64,000 nucleotides of DNA from Acanthacorydalis orientalis (GCA_034766995.1 CM068319.1:23107959-23171958); one strand, 5' to 3'. Positions 37,293-55,309 are shown, numbered from the stretch's first letter. Notes: generated by a model from the sequence alone, not told the origin. Translations and numbers: made by a program.

Positions 37293-40200
37293 ATGAATTG
37301 TCGCATTTCATATAGTTGGAATCATGACTTTCCTCGATTAATTAGAGATACGGGTTTTCAGTTCACATCAAAATGTCCAAAGATATTGATTGATTGGAAT
37401 GCAGTAGGTATGAGAAATGTATATGTTTTAAAATTATAATTTAAATTCAATGATTTTTTATAGGAAACATAAACATTGATAAAGTTATAAATTCTCGCGA
37501 AGTAATTACTTTAGAACAACATCTCAATGATATAATCTATTACCGAATCCAAGAAGAAGAATCAAAATTATTAGATCAAAGATTTTTAAAACTCTTCCGT
37601 CTATCACAGTTAGCAATAGAATATTTATTATTTTGTTTACATTATCTTGATGAGGGACTAGTACAATTACAAAAAAATCTTATAGATTTAACAAAGGTAT
37701 TTTTTTTTATCTGGAAAATTAAATCTTTTAATTTAAAAGAGTTGTTTTTCAAAGGAAACAGAAAATCTTAAAAAAGAAAATAAACAAAAAGAAAAAAAAT
37801 TAAATAAACACAAAAAACAAATAAATGAACTTCAAAATATATTATCAAATTCATTACCTGCAATTTTTACATGTTCAGTTTGTAATAAGCAGTTTATAAG
37901 CATGGAATATTTAGAAGCACATCAACTTAAACGTCACCCTGAAAAATCAAGCCCAAAAAATGATCACATCACACAAAATCACACAAAAAAATATGAAGAA
38001 CAATTGCAATTAGAAATAAAACAATTAAAAGAAAAATTAAATAACACAGAAAGAATGTTAAATTTAAATTTATCAAAAAGTAATAATTCACTGATAAGTA
38101 ATCAAGATTATGTTGAAAAGTATTCATTAGTTAATCAATCAACACAATGCAATTTATTAGAATTGAGTCAAATAACCACGAAGGATGAGGAGCAGATAAA
38201 AATAATAAAAAATGAATTGCAAAAGTGGAAAGAGCAGGAACAAGTAGAATTTTTGACACAATTAGAACAATTGAAAAATAAACTATACATAGAAATTGAA
38301 AAACTGCAACCCCCAACAGTTGAAGGAAAATCGAATGAAAATGTTAATAATATGCTATTAATTAAAAGTGAAGAAGGCATAAAAACTCCGAATATTTTAA
38401 AAAAAGAAAGTAGTTCTAATTTAGAAATAGAGACAATAGCAGAATCACTTACAAAACAAGTTAATTTTATGGTAATTAATGTAATTTAAATGAAAGCTAC
38501 AATTCATATTTTATCAATAATTGACCTAAAATGCATATATTTAATATACATATATGTAAAGAATTACATTTGGTTTTTTTTATATAAAAAAGTATTATAA
38601 ATCAATGTAAATAATTCACATTTTTTATTACTATTAATTACTATATTCCATTATAAATGTAATTACTTTTTTATCAATAATATAAAATTATAATTTTTTT
38701 AAGAACCAATTATTATATGTGCATTTTGTATAAATATAATATATACTTTAACTTTTTTATAGGTAAAAACACATATTGATCAACTGCAGGATCAATTAGT
38801 AAAACAAGAAAAAAAATGGGAAGAATGTTTAATCCAATTAGAACAGAAGTATAATACTGAAGTTAATCAAATGCAGTTATCATTACCAGTAAAGGGTGAT
38901 GATATGAGTAAAATAGATTGTTTTAAGAACAATGTAACTAGTAGTTTAGACACTAGTACTTCTGAAACTCCATTGCCAATTAAAGGAAATATTACAAATG
39001 AAATTTCTTCAAAATATTTTTTCAAAGCTATACAAGAAATTCAAAATGGAAATAAATTTCAAAGTGAACGAGGAAAAATAATACCAATTAATAAAGTAAA
39101 AAAAACTGATGGAACTGAAACGGACAATAGTACACAATCAGAATTATGTCATTCAGTAAAAAAAAATGAAATACCTGAAATATTTGTTGAAAACAATAAT
39201 AAAATTAATCAGACTAAGCAGCCTAATAAAAATGATAGCTTAGAAAATACTGTAAATTGTGATAATCTCATTTATGAACCACAGTCTATTTCTAGAAATA
39301 TAGATACTAATTCTAATAAAACTTCACCTATTCTGTACTTGAAATCAAAATCAAAACAGTATTTAATATCTAAACCAATAATTAGCCAGTATAACAAAGT
39401 TGTTCAACAAATAAAACAAAAAAAAAAAAGTGATGTATTAAAAAGAAATGAAAATATTGTTGAAGGACAGGCAAATAAGAATGAAATTTCAGATAGAGAA
39501 TTTATGAATTATGATGTTAAACATACGAACTCAAATAACAAAACCAAGAATGAAATGAAAGAAACTGATAAGATTAAACAAGAAGATTCAAGGTTTTTAA
39601 ATAAATATATATATATATATGTATGCATGTGTGTGTATGTTATTACTTAAATCCATTTTTAATTTGTTCTGTATTTTTCAATTACTTGTTTTTTATGAAT
39701 TAAAATAAACAAATGTAGTAAAATTTAAATTAAATCTTTTAGGAATATATGTATTGTCAAAGATAAGAAAATACTAAATTATTGTGAAGTAACAATTAAA
39801 AAGATGTTAGCAGAAAAATTACATGAAATGGGAATAGACCCAAATTGGCAAACTCTACCATCAGAAACATTAAAAAAACAACTATGTAATTTACAACACT
39901 CGCAAAAACTAATTTCAAAGGTAGTATAAACATGTAAAAAATATATTTATTGTTGTTAATAAGATAGTAATTCAAATATTTTTAAGATTATAATCACTGT
40001 TTTCCAATTTGATATTATCTTAATCAGTACACTACGAACAGAAATAATTTATGTTATTATTTTAATATAAAAAAGAAAAACCTATAAAATGTATTCTTTG
40101 GAAGTGATGAAAACATAATACTTCAATATTGTTTACATTTTAATTATAATAAATACATTTTTGACATATAAATCTTTACTTAAATATATTTGATGGGTTT

Positions 40201-41475
40201 TTCATATTGTTTTGATAGGTTTTTCATATTTTTATTTTGTTTCTTATAAAATAAAACTATATTTTAGTCATATCCATCATATTTTCAACTTTGTAATAAT
40301 ATATTATCAGTAGTAGAAAAACAAACTACTGAACGTATGAAAAATAAAAAGTATTCATTAGACATTGATTTACAACAAAAGAAAATATTAAAATCAAGAA
40401 TTTTTCAAAATAAAAATATGCAAGGAGAAATACCAAAAATGAGTTCTTCTACAAAAAAAACAACAGTTAGTGAATATAATGGAAACAAACAAAATATATC
40501 AGTCCAAGAAAACATAAAAACAAATGTAGACAATGAAAAATGGCCTGAAAGTAGAAATATGTCTACAAATTCTTTTTTGTATCAAGATAAAAATTTGTAT
40601 AAACCAATAAAATTACAAGATCAGTCATTAACTACTCCAGTTAAATTAAACTCTGTAGATAACATGTTTTGTACTAAATATTTAAAAAAAAAACGGCAAA
40701 TTTCAAAAGAAAACAATGATAATATTAACGATTGCTTTATTGAAAATGAAAACAAAGATATTTTAAGTAAGAATTCTAATAAATCAAATATGTCTACATG
40801 CTCTTTGAGTGAAATAAGTACATCAAGCTCTTCAGAATCTTTAAAACAAGAACTTTTTGCTCAAATTTCTATCGGTAGAAGTGTTTTAAAAAAAGCAGAC
40901 TCAGTTGGCTCCTTAACAAAGAAGAAGGTATTTTTTGATATCCATTCGAGTCAGTCTGAAGAAAGCCATCCAAAAAGGTAAATTGTTATTAACAAGTATA
41001 AGTAATTATAAAAAAGAAATAAATGATCATATATATTGTAAAAAGATTTTTTAGTTTTTAAAATCGTTTGTTTTTAATGTAACTGATTATACATTTAATT
41101 TATTTCAAATAATATTTTTATTGTATTAATAGTAGATATTACACCAAATGTGAAAAGTAATATTAAAAACATTTCTAATTTCATAGCAACGAAGAAAAAT
41201 TTTCATCAATGTACAAAACAAAAAAGGAACAAAACATAAATGATATTTTAGCTGATAAACAAGACTTACGCCAACATGTTACTAATATACCCATAAAAAA
41301 AAAAAATATTGTAATAGATGATGATGAAACTACTAGTATTTCAAGCTCAATTTTTGAAGGAAATAAAGATAGCACAAATATAAACAATGAGAAAAATTCA
41401 ACTAAGATGAAAGAAGTAAGAAATTTAAAAGAATTAGACGATTTAATAATAAGTGACTTTGATTCATTATCCTAA
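37293..41475 (+). CDS. DZIP1: DZIP1/Iguana zinc-finger coiled-coil protein
   Basis: DZIP1 acts at the ciliary base and transition zone and influences Hedgehog signalling through Gli/Ci proteins. Exons 37293-37407, 37464-37696, 37755-38471, 38763-39592, 39743-39920, 40268-40977 and 41187-41475 join in phase to 1023 residues. The N-terminal DZIP domain (about 14-115; FRLSQLAIEYLLFCLHYLD is diagnostic) is followed by a C2H2 finger (C156, C159, H172, H177) and long Lys/Glu/Gln coiled coils. The conserved C-terminal segment VTIKKMLAEKLHEMGIDPNW is in exon 5. The rest is Asn/Lys/Ser-rich and poorly conserved. An in-frame TAA at 37245-37247 upstream supports the chosen start. Exon 4 has a weak donor (AAG|GTTTTT); retention would add a short Tyr-Ile tail from a TA repeat. 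A polyadenylation signal follows at 41558. Confidence 0.93.
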
Positions 41476-41557
41476 ATTCAATATAATTCCATTTAAAATA
41501 ATCAATTACATATATCATTTTTTCCATAATAGGCAGGGTTAAGTGTATTAATATGTA

Positions 41558-41563
41558 AATAAA
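41558..41563 (+). terminator. DZIP1 polyadenylation signal
   Basis: AATAAA lies 83 bases after the DZIP1 stop codon and is followed by a T-rich tract, a normal layout for cleavage and polyadenylation. AT-rich DNA yields such hexamers by chance, so position is the main support. Confidence 0.5.
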
Positions 41564-41603
41564 ATATATAATTTTTTTATTGATGTTTTAATTCTCATTT
41601 ATT

Positions 41604-41634
<31 letters not shown>

Positions 41635-43272
41635 TCATTATGTATTACAAAGGTTTATCAAAAATAACATTGCTGTTTTAGTTGAGTTACATATTTTATA
41701 TAATAAAAATTGAAATTACTGAAAATGAGAATTTGCATTTATATTCAATATTAAAAAAGTTTGTAATTACATTAAATCAAATTAAAAATATATACAACTA
41801 AAATCATTTTAAAAATGCACTATACCTTATTTCTTTTGGATTCTGAGTAATTACCCAATATATCTTCTTATCTAATTTACTAAAAGTATCACTGTAAACT
41901 GGTCTTGTGAATCTAAAAATTTACAAACAATATTTTAATACATCAACACAAATCACTAATAGTTTACTCATAAATATAAATTTAACAATTATATTAAATA
42001 AGTCAGGTTTAAATAAAGAAATTTCGTCATAATTTTCGATTTTTTCCATTTAACATACAACTATATACTTGTAAAGTGTGATTTCTCTTACTGGACAATA
42101 GTCTATAATTATAATTTAGTTTTTACACTATACTAGCTCTAATTTTTAGTCAATCATTGTAAATAAAAAACAAAAAACACATTTTCACATTAAAAATTTA
42201 TATTTTTTAATATAAATATTCACTGGGAAAGAATATATTTTTAATATAAAATACATACATAAAAAACATCACCATGTGTGAATTAACACATTTTTATTTA
42301 TAACACTATTTGGAAATAATCCAAAATAGATTTGTACATTTTACAAAATAATATAGTTAATATTTAAAATATACATTATATAATATTAATAAAAATTAAA
42401 TTATTTTAACAAATAGGCACATTGAGTTATTTTTACAATACAATAATCAGTCCACTTCAGAGCATTTTAAATATTTTTGACATAAATTAAGATTCTTTAT
42501 AGGATAGATATATTACAATGTGTGTTAAGAATACCTGCATATTATGTAGATAAATGTACTTTAAAAATTTTAAACTTAGTAGGTTTCTCTTCTCAAATAT
42601 GTCAAACCTATTACAACATAAAAACAATCATCTTATGTATTTGACATGCATTTACTTTTATTTTGTTGAATTCTGTGATCTATTGAAACATGTATGAATA
42701 CATATACACAAGTGTGGTAAATGTATGACAATAATTTTGTTTCTAAACAAAAACATTTAAGCACAGAAACTTCATATAATTTTTGAAAAGTAAAATAAGT
42801 TAACTTTGCAGTACAATTAGTAAATATTTTTTGAATTCACTTATATACTTGACATTAAAATATTCCAAAAAAAGTTTAAATATTTTTTTATGTTCTTGAC
42901 AACTGAAATACATTTAATTTTTCAAATCAATAAATATTTAAAAACCTACTAAAAATAATTATTAATTTATATTCATTATTCTACTGAAATCTGCAAATAC
43001 AAAATTACTCGTAAATTGCTGATCATTAAATATATTATTAATTTAAATATGCAAACAGTTTTCTGTGACCTTTTCTCGAATATTATTATACATAAAGATA
43101 TAACTATTTCAAAAACATAATTTTTACAACATAATTTCTTAACCAATTTATTTTTTAAAATAAATAAAAAAAAAACATGTGTAGAACAGTTTAACATATT
43201 CAAATTTGATACTCAGAACACATTTTGGTCTATTAAGGGTCTTTATAAAACATTGGTCGAAATCATAATCTA
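41564..43272. other. Convergent intergenic region DZIP1/ECT2
   Basis: Tail-to-tail spacer with a CA/TA microsatellite at 41606-41635. TTTATT at about 43147-43152 could be the ECT2 polyadenylation signal on the minus strand. The one notable element is the exon-like frame at 41804-41912. Confidence 0.5.
41804..41912 (-). CDS. Unassigned exon-like reading frame
   Basis: On the minus strand an acceptor (AAATTTTTAG) precedes an open frame of 35 residues, starting FTRPVYSDTFSKLDKKIYWV and ending YSAFLK before a TGA at 41804-41806. The composition is protein-like (Trp, Pro, Tyr, Thr, Gln) and unlike the Ile/Asn/Lys-rich chance frames around it. It would need an upstream exon ending in phase 2, which the ECT2 exons do not provide. 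I do not recognise the product. It may be the last exon of a small gene, an alternative exon, or a pseudogene piece. Confidence 0.3.
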
Positions 43273-46001
43273 TTATAATCTACGTAATGCAGCTATGCTG
43301 AGGGATGAACATTTAGCTTTACGAGTTGGTTGTACAGACATTGGTGCAACAAGAACTTCAGCAGATGCTGGAGATCCAGGGACTGCTTTTCCATTGCCCA
43401 ACTCCTAAAGATTTAAACTCTTTAAAAATTGAAATTGTATATTTAATATTACAAATATTAAAATAGAAAAATAAACAAATATTAAATATTAACAATACTT
43501 TTTATACATATATAAATGTGTTAGTGCATGTATATCGATATAAATGCACATATATATTTGTTAATGAAATATATACATATGGAAAAAATAAATAAAATAT
43601 TTGATTAAAAATGATTTTTCACGTAACTTAATTTCTAGTTGAGTAATATGAATATATTTATTAACTTTAAGCATTAAACAGACAAAAAAATAATTAAAAA
43701 GGTATTTTATTCAACAACTGATTTAATAAAATTAATTGAACAATAACATTTTCACTCACATTAATATTATTACAACTTGCTAAACGCATTTGAGCTAGTT
43801 GTGAAGCTGGAGTAAGGTTTGTTGAGCTGCCAAATGGGGACATCATTGAAGACATGGCCCTTTTTAATTTTGATGGAGTTTTATTGAAACTAAAAGCTCG
43901 GCCAACTTTTATTCCAGTTCTTGAAGCAAACTTAAATGCTTTGGAAAAGGTGCCATATGGAATATCACTTGTATCAATATTTAGTTGATCTGATTCAAAA
44001 CATGCTAAAAATGTGTCAGCATCTGCTTTACAGACTGTATTTGCCATTTGTCTACATAATGTACGTAAAAAAGCTGGTTTATCAACATCATCTTCTATTA
44101 TTGTAAACGAATATAATTTTTCTTTCAGTTCCTGATTATTACGACACATCAAAGCAAACACTTTATGACAAGAGTCAGTTTCTCGTATGTCTATAACTCT
44201 TTTTATTGTTGATAAGGGCATTAATCTAACGTGCTTGTATGGTTTTATCGATGAACTTAATTTTCCAGTTGTATGTAATCCATTTGTTGTATTAGGACTT
44301 TTCATGCTGTTAAATGCTTTTGACCGTTTCTTGCATACTTCAAGGATATCAGTAAATAAAAACAGAACAAGCATATCCCCACGGCCAGACAGACCTTCAG
44401 ACAACTCTTGAACTTCACAACGTGACACAAAACTTCGATGAGAAGAAACTAAATGTGGTGGACAATTGTCAATTTCATTAAATATATCAAACATAACAAG
44501 CTGCCCTTCAGTTTTTCTTTTATCTTCGTTAATATGCATCATTACTTCTTTAATTGCATCCAATGCCTTTTCTAATTTACTATAGTCTGGATTATTTTTT
44601 GAAGTATGTTTCAATATATCTCCTAATAGTAAACTTATGCTTGGTAATCTCTGCACAGGTCTTATTAATAAATCTTGCAAACTCTGCCTACCACATTCTG
44701 GTCTTGTCTGGCATACTTTTAGAAAAGCATGAAACCGAGGTTTCATCATATCACATTGTGTTAACATTTCTTTCATTGTTTCAAAAAAATTTACAAAAGG
44801 AGGATAAGCTTTCATTAGATCAGATGCATATTTTAAAAATATATTTCCAATTGAAACTTCCTCTGACCAGTGTGCAGATGCTCTACGTAATTCTTCTAAC
44901 ATATTTTGATGTGTTTCATATATAGGTGGAAGATTCCCAAAAATAATTTTTAATTCTGTATTATTTAGCAATGCTTCTTCTTCATGCATTTTTTCAAGAT
45001 GATTTTTGAACATCTAAAAATAATAAAAAAAAAATCAAATAATTTTATACATAGTTCTATTAACAAAGATCTATAAAACTTATATTTCCATTACCAATTC
45101 TTAAAATATTAAAATTTTAATTATATTAAAAAAATACTACATATGGCATATATCAATACATACACACAACAAAAAAAAAAAGGAACAAATTATACATAAT
45201 AGCACTATCAAATAATTATAAATTAGTATCATAAAATATATACATTCAAACCAGTATACTTATTTTATATTTTAAAACACAAGTAATATATAAATATGCA
45301 AATATACAATAAACACATACCGTAACAATAGTATGTAAAATATTAACATAATTTGATTCAGTCTGAACCAATTCTAAGAAAACCTGTTGACGAGGACTAA
45401 GATTCTTTCGTCCTAATCCAGATTCCCCATTTACACACTCTGGTTCTTCAAGAAATGATTTATCAGGAGAAGCAGTACAATCTAAAAATGAACCAGAAAC
45501 ACTAAGTAGACCAGCATCACTTATCGAAGATCTTCTTTTATTAACACCGGGTGATTCTGGTCCTGTGCTTCCTCGAACTAAATTTAGTGCACCATGTAAT
45601 CGTTTTCGTTTTCGTCTACCACTTGCTGAACTGCAAGCACTTGGAGTTACCACATGAGAATCTCGATGGTTAGGAGATATTATTGACTCAAGATAATCAT
45701 CAAAAAGATAATCTTTTTCATCTGCACAAGCAGTATTCTGAACAGATGACCAAAACCATTCAGCTTTCACAATGAATGCTCGAGATGGTGCCTCTGGGCG
45801 TTCAACCATAGAACTTTCATCAACCACCTTATACAATAAAAACATATTTAACCAAATATTAAAATAATCTAAATTAGTAGTTTTGAACTTCAAAAATTTA
45901 TAGAATTTTTCTAGTATATTAACTTCACATAATAAAAAAAAATTAAACAAGAATAAACAATAAGACAACCAATCATTCATAAACATGTATATAATATAAT
46001 A

Positions 46002-46036
<35 letters not shown>

Positions 46037-47771
46037 TATACACATAAAATAAATGTTATTAATAGTTATTTTTTTCTGAATATGTTCTTAAAAGTCTAAT
46101 AATAAATATACCACAGGCTCATTTTATGTATATCATAACTATATCTTTATAACAGTCAATAAAAATAGTATATATTGTTTGTAAACATATCAAACATAAT
46201 ATTAATCACACATTTAATCATATAAACTTTAATTAATTTGTCCTTTAAACAAAAACATTTTCACATGAATATTACTACAAATTTAAACACCAGTTTCTTA
46301 TGGATTAGAAAATGATTCAAGAATATTACTTGAATATAAGAATTTAACTTGAACACTATCGATTACTTTTGTCATGTTAAATTTATTATAAATACTTTCA
46401 CAATTCAAATTACTAAAGTATGATGTTCATTTCAAATATTTTAAATTATTTTATTTAGATGTTTTTAGATATTTTATATTTCAATTCTAAATAGTGTAAT
46501 AAAATTTGGTACAAAATGATTTTACTTGATATGTGAAGATAACTATTATCTATTAATAGACAATTATCATTTTCAACTGAATATCTAAATAAAATATAAA
46601 CAACAAACTTACCACATGACTACAAAATGGATCATCTATAACTGTCATTGTTCCACCATTTGCTTCAAGCACTTCTCGCATATGATGAGTTTCATCATTA
46701 GAAAATGCAACAAAACAAACACGAGCACCATGAAATGGTAGTAATTTATTTTGAAGTTGAAATGAATCCTGAACTGCTCGAAATGAGGTGTCTTTTCGTT
46801 TATCCCAAGCATTCTGAACCCAATTTGCAGACATAATTGGAACACGAAATGTGCATGCATATTGATATTTTTCACCCCCACATGAATAAGCAATAAGATG
46901 TGTCACTTTTGCTGCTATCTCTTTACGAATAGATCCACCCATGTGATGAATTAATGGTATCATTCGTGTCTAGCAAATAAATTTATAAAAAATAGTATTT
47001 TCTCTTTAATTTACAAAGAACTCAATATTCTCATATAAGTTCAGTTATTCATTATTTTAATACTGACATTTAAAGTTCTAAAAAACTGAACATTTTTAAA
47101 CAAAATTATGCATTTTTAAAAAATTAGATAGAAATAAATTTAAAAATAAATAAAAGAAATATATTACCTGTATTCATCAATGTTTTTTTAGAGAATTTAG
47201 GAAACAATAAAAACTAATTTTAATATATTAAACAAAATTTCTCACTAAATAAATCTATTTTATATAATCATACTTTTCTAATATTCAATTGAATTTTAAC
47301 TTGTCACAAATTCAATTTTTCAATTAAAAAAACAATAAAAAAACTCACCAAATCATCTTTTTTTCTAAAACCTGTAAAACAAACAACTACTCCCCTCATA
47401 GCAATGTTATATAGGGGCCTAGAATTATTTGGTAGAGGTTCTTTTTCTTCTGATAATTGTATTAAGGCAGTAGGACCTAATATATGATGTCCTGCCTTAT
47501 GGATTGCTTCAAAGCAAGGTCCTTCAAATGTGTCCAGCACAAAATATGTAGTACAAGAAGTATCACTAATGAATTCCAGGCCAGTTTTTGATGATATAAC
47601 AGGGTACCCATATGATTGAGCAATTCGACAAGTAATAATATCATCTGCTGCTTCTCCTACTAGACAGATACGTTTGTCTAATGGTAAACTGCAAGCTAAA
47701 AATTAAATCATATATGTGCGTGGGTTTGTATGATCACCTTAATATTTGTGTAGGTATATGTAAATAAATAA

Positions 47772-47832
<61 letters not shown>

Positions 47833-48136
47833 TATATACTCTATGAATAAACATTTACAATCATATCCATATGAATAATCTTTTCTGAATAATACAGCAT
47901 TTACTAAACTTACTTAATTATTATTGCCAATTTATGCAATATTCAACCATTTCTCAACGTTTAACATAGCAAGTGAGGTTAAATATAACAAGTATATTAA
48001 AAAAGTCTGTTTACTAAAATGAAAATGAAAATATACGATAAGTCAATTTCGGTTACTCACATTCTTGCTTAGAAAGTTCTTCACTATTAGAATCACTAGC
48101 TGAAGACGTTTGATTTTGAACGTTAGATTCATCCAT
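43273..48136 (-). CDS. pbl: ECT2/pebble, RhoGEF of cytokinesis
   Basis: ECT2 activates Rho1/RhoA at the equator in late mitosis to assemble the contractile ring, recruited by the centralspindlin RacGAP through its BRCT domains. Exons in order: 48061-48136, 47349-47695, 46613-46969, 45321-45827, 43760-45013 and 43404-43273, giving 890 residues, the usual family size. BRCT repeats occupy about 30-350 (VVVCFTGFRKKDDLTRMIPL marks BRCT1). A basic GRRKRKR nuclear-localisation-like motif lies in exon 4. The DH domain (about 408-600) starts at QQVFLELVQTESNYV and contains DLLIRPVQRLPSISLLL, the catalytic helix. A PH domain (about 625-745) and a Ser-rich basic tail follow. The start at 48136 is the first Met after upstream stops and makes a 25-residue acidic leader before BRCT. 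All six joins keep phase. Confidence 0.97.
47768..47840. repeat. (TA)n microsatellite in ECT2 intron 1
   Basis: A TA array with C interruptions at both ends, within the intron between the first two ECT2 coding exons. Confidence 0.9.
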
Positions 48137-48420
48137 TTTGGTTAATACTTTATTTCACAATTTCTTATAATAATGATACATTATCTAATATTTAAAGTAA
48201 AACTAAAGCACCAATTTAATACATATATTTGTATACGCATATAAAATTAAAAAGAACGTTCATATTTCAAAAAAGCATTTTCATTAGCATTTCAAATATA
48301 AACTATACATTTATTCAGTACAAACTAAAACTTACTGTATGATTGGTGCAATTTAATTTAACCACATTTACCTGACACATTTGAATTATGGCGGAAATGT
48401 AAGCACATGCGAATATGAAT
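48137..48420 (-). promoter_or_regulatory. ECT2 upstream region with ATGGCGG site
   Basis: About 250 bases upstream of the ECT2 start codon is TTATGGCGGAAATG (core 48388-48394). It resembles a YY1/Pleiohomeotic site and a near-E2F site. ECT2 is an E2F target in mammals, so the position is plausible, but one site is weak support. Confidence 0.3.
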
Positions 48421-48462
48421 TTTTAGATTTTTTCATATATACATACATACATATATATATAT

Positions 48463-48515
<53 letters not shown>

Positions 48516-49798
48516 TATATAATATACATACACACACAGGATTATTTAAAAACTAATTAACAAAAATTATTTTTTACACAACTTATAATCAAATGATGTC
48601 ATGTTCATTTTATACTTGTGCCTACACACACCATTTGATATAAATTATGCAGGAAAAAAAGTTTATTTTTTGTGCTATTACTGGTGTTTTTCAAACATTA
48701 GACTTTTAACTAATTGTATTTAAAAAGGGTGTGCACAGCTTTAAAATATTATTTAATTTAAATTCTACTTATTTGATCATAAAAATAAATAACATTACTT
48801 TTAAATACAATGTGAAATAAAAAGTTGTTTAAATATTAGTCAAATTGTTTATAAATTTATTTTTTTAATTGTAATTGTAAAAATGAGGAACACTATTTTT
48901 TTCAGATCTCTAAACTACAATTTATTAAGACAAAGTCTTGGCTTTTCAAACTTGTATGACTTAATGATCTTCATAAGCCACAAATTAAATGATTAATTTT
49001 ATTTTTAAAAAAACAAGAGAACTTTGATGTGCTTTTACATACAAACATGCAAAATTCCATACTTTTACTATAACATTTTTCAAACTAAATGGAGTATAAT
49101 TAGAAAATTATAAACAATTAATTTAGACATTTTTAATATTTATAAAATTTTGTAAATGATTAGATGATCAATTGTTTAACTATTATTCAACTATCATTCA
49201 TAAATATTAAATTTTTTTAATGAAACGTTCAACTTTATTTTAAAATATTTACTGTTAAATAAATAATAACATCAAAAATCTCTTCACACAAATTTACCAC
49301 TTATTAATATTCAGATGAAATGTTTTTGATGGTGAAAATTGACACTACATATTGATTTTATTATCTTAATGAAAATAACTGGTTCATATTACAAAACAAA
49401 ATAAATTATGAAGAAATATACACTACATTCTATTATAGTAACTATGAGATTTTTAACTTTTTCTATCTTTTCTATAACAGTAACAACAAATAAATATCTT
49501 TTCTTGTATACAAATCCACATCGAATGAATGTACATCCATACATATACAAACACATTCAAACACAAACTATAAGAGTATTTTATTAAAAAAATACAGTTC
49601 ATATTTGAATAAAATTTCAATTTACTTTACAATAACAAAATGTAGAACAAATATATTATTTTCTAAAACGAATAAAATAGCTTTCACCCACACTAAGATA
49701 ACAGACATTATAGGCAATATTGATACCTAAGGTACCAAAAATAAATTAAATTTGCACAAGTATACTTTTAATATAATTTCAAAATGTTCATAACTGTC
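48421..49798. other. Intergenic DNA between ECT2 and PCYT1
   Basis: Starts with a compound TA/CA microsatellite (about 48437-48540) and continues as AT-rich DNA that includes the PCYT1 3' untranslated region. No further gene is seen. Confidence 0.6.
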
Positions 49799-53280
<3,482 letters not shown>

Positions 53281-55309
53281 TTAGCTCAATTAACTTTTTG
53301 TTAAAAAAAAATGAACTCCAAAATTGATCTGATACCTACAAGACACATTTTATGAAATAAATAGTTATCTTATAAATAAAATCTATAGCATGCAGCCAGA
53401 TTCATTAAATTATAATTTTAAATATAAATAATAAGAGAATTGGCTAATAATGTTATTTATGTGATTAATACAAAATCATCAATTTCTCAATTTTATTTGA
53501 GTAATTTTGTTGAAAAAAGATTTATCTAGAATACATACTCAGTAATAATATAAAAAATAAATTAATAATGAAAGTATGTGCTGCTCTAAAAGTTGAATGT
53601 ACATTTACTATTTCTTTCACAGATTTATAACGTTTCTAACTGTAATTCAAAGGGTTCAACTGATACAAATTTGTTAGTAACCTAAATATGAAATGTATTA
53701 TTTCACAAAAGTATACATATTAATTATTTATTTAAAAAGCATATAAAATTAAAAATATTACTTGTACGAAAAAAAGAATGTCAATATTCCGAATATAATA
53801 AAAGTAATTTTATCATAATAAAGTAACATTTTCATACTGTGTAAAAAGAAATATCATACTCTTCAATTTTTAACACTTATATATGTCGACACACTTGAAC
53901 ATTATTTTACTTTTATAAAATATATAAATAACACATTTTTTTTATAATTTATATTGACTAAAAGTTAATGACGTAAAGTCGTGCGATCACCTGACAGTCA
54001 ATGCATAGAGAAATAGAATAGTAAAATAACAATAGAGTAAGATAACAAACCATATCCACAGAAAGCTCATAGGTATATGCACATACTTAAATTTATTTGC
54101 ACATATATATATATATATATATATATAAATGAGCGTTAAGAAAAAAAATGGTAATAAATCAGTGGCGTTCGTTATTTGAGCGCTAAACTATGAAGTATCA
54201 ATTTGGATCAATTATTTTTTTTTATAACATGTATTCTATTTATTAGTCATTTCATATTCTGAGTCAGACATACGGCTTTCGTATCACTGACTGCAAATTA
54301 GATAATGATTAATATCTCAATGTTATTGATATAATTATAAATTATATATATATTATATTCACGATAATCAATATAATCAAATCCCAAACAAAAATTAATT
54401 TTTATTTTTCATTCGCATCAAACAAATTTCTCATCTTTCCTTTAATATCATTTTTAATTTTCAGTTTAAAATTTAATTCTATATCCAAAATTTTCATTTT
54501 AAGAAAGTCACATACATTTATGACTGGACACTTATAACTTTAAAATTAATGACAATAATGGATTCTATATTAAGACTCAATAATTTAAATTAAAAATATT
54601 ACAACTAAGTTTTTTTTATCATGCTGTGTAAATATTTTTAAAGTGTTTACTCACTTATAATTAATCAATTCGGTTTTACTTGGATTCAGAAAATATTTTC
54701 ATTATTATTATATTTAAAGTCTATGATTTCTCAACTTATACTTAGTGTGTATGTATATATATTACTCACATACCTACCTGCTGGTTCTGATATTCCTTTT
54801 GCTAAAATTTTCAATTACACTAAGTTAATTTCAGTTGTTTTCCTCTAACACCACTAGAATTAAATTTCTAAAGATTTTTTTATACACTACAAAAAAGACA
54901 CTTCAATTATACTCTTAAAATGTTTTTGTAACTTACAACTTTTTTAAATAAATAAACATACATATACATTCACAACCACAATTTATTTCATTTAGTAAAC
55001 AATTTAGAATTAAAATCTACTTTTGATTTTTTGATAATTCTTTATATTAATTTTATGCAAAATATATATTTTACTATGTCAACTCGCTTGTTTACATATT
55101 AATGACATTAAGGAAAAAATAAAATATTAATTATGATCATACAAATTCATTATTTGTAAATAAAAATAACATCTTTAATTAAAATCTGCACAATTAATTT
55201 TTAAAAAGTTTATAGATGAGCAATTATATACATAATTTATTGTTGTCAATAAAAATTAAATCCATAAATATTGAATATATGTAAAGATTCGTATAACAAA
55301 TATATAAAT
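53281..55309. other. PCYT1 leader and intergenic DNA to importin-5
   Basis: An acceptor TTGTAG|GTATC puts the start of a PCYT1 leader exon at 53335, 55 bases upstream of the start codon. A possible 24-bp noncoding exon lies at 54778-54801. The importin-5 3' untranslated region occupies the right end, with TTTATT (AATAAA on minus) at 55236-55241, about 70 bases after its stop. A short TA array is at 54103-54127. Confidence 0.45.

Noticed and set aside
44187..44925. Plus-strand frames within ECT2 exon 5
   Set aside because: Shadows of a conserved DH-PH coding exon on the minus strand.
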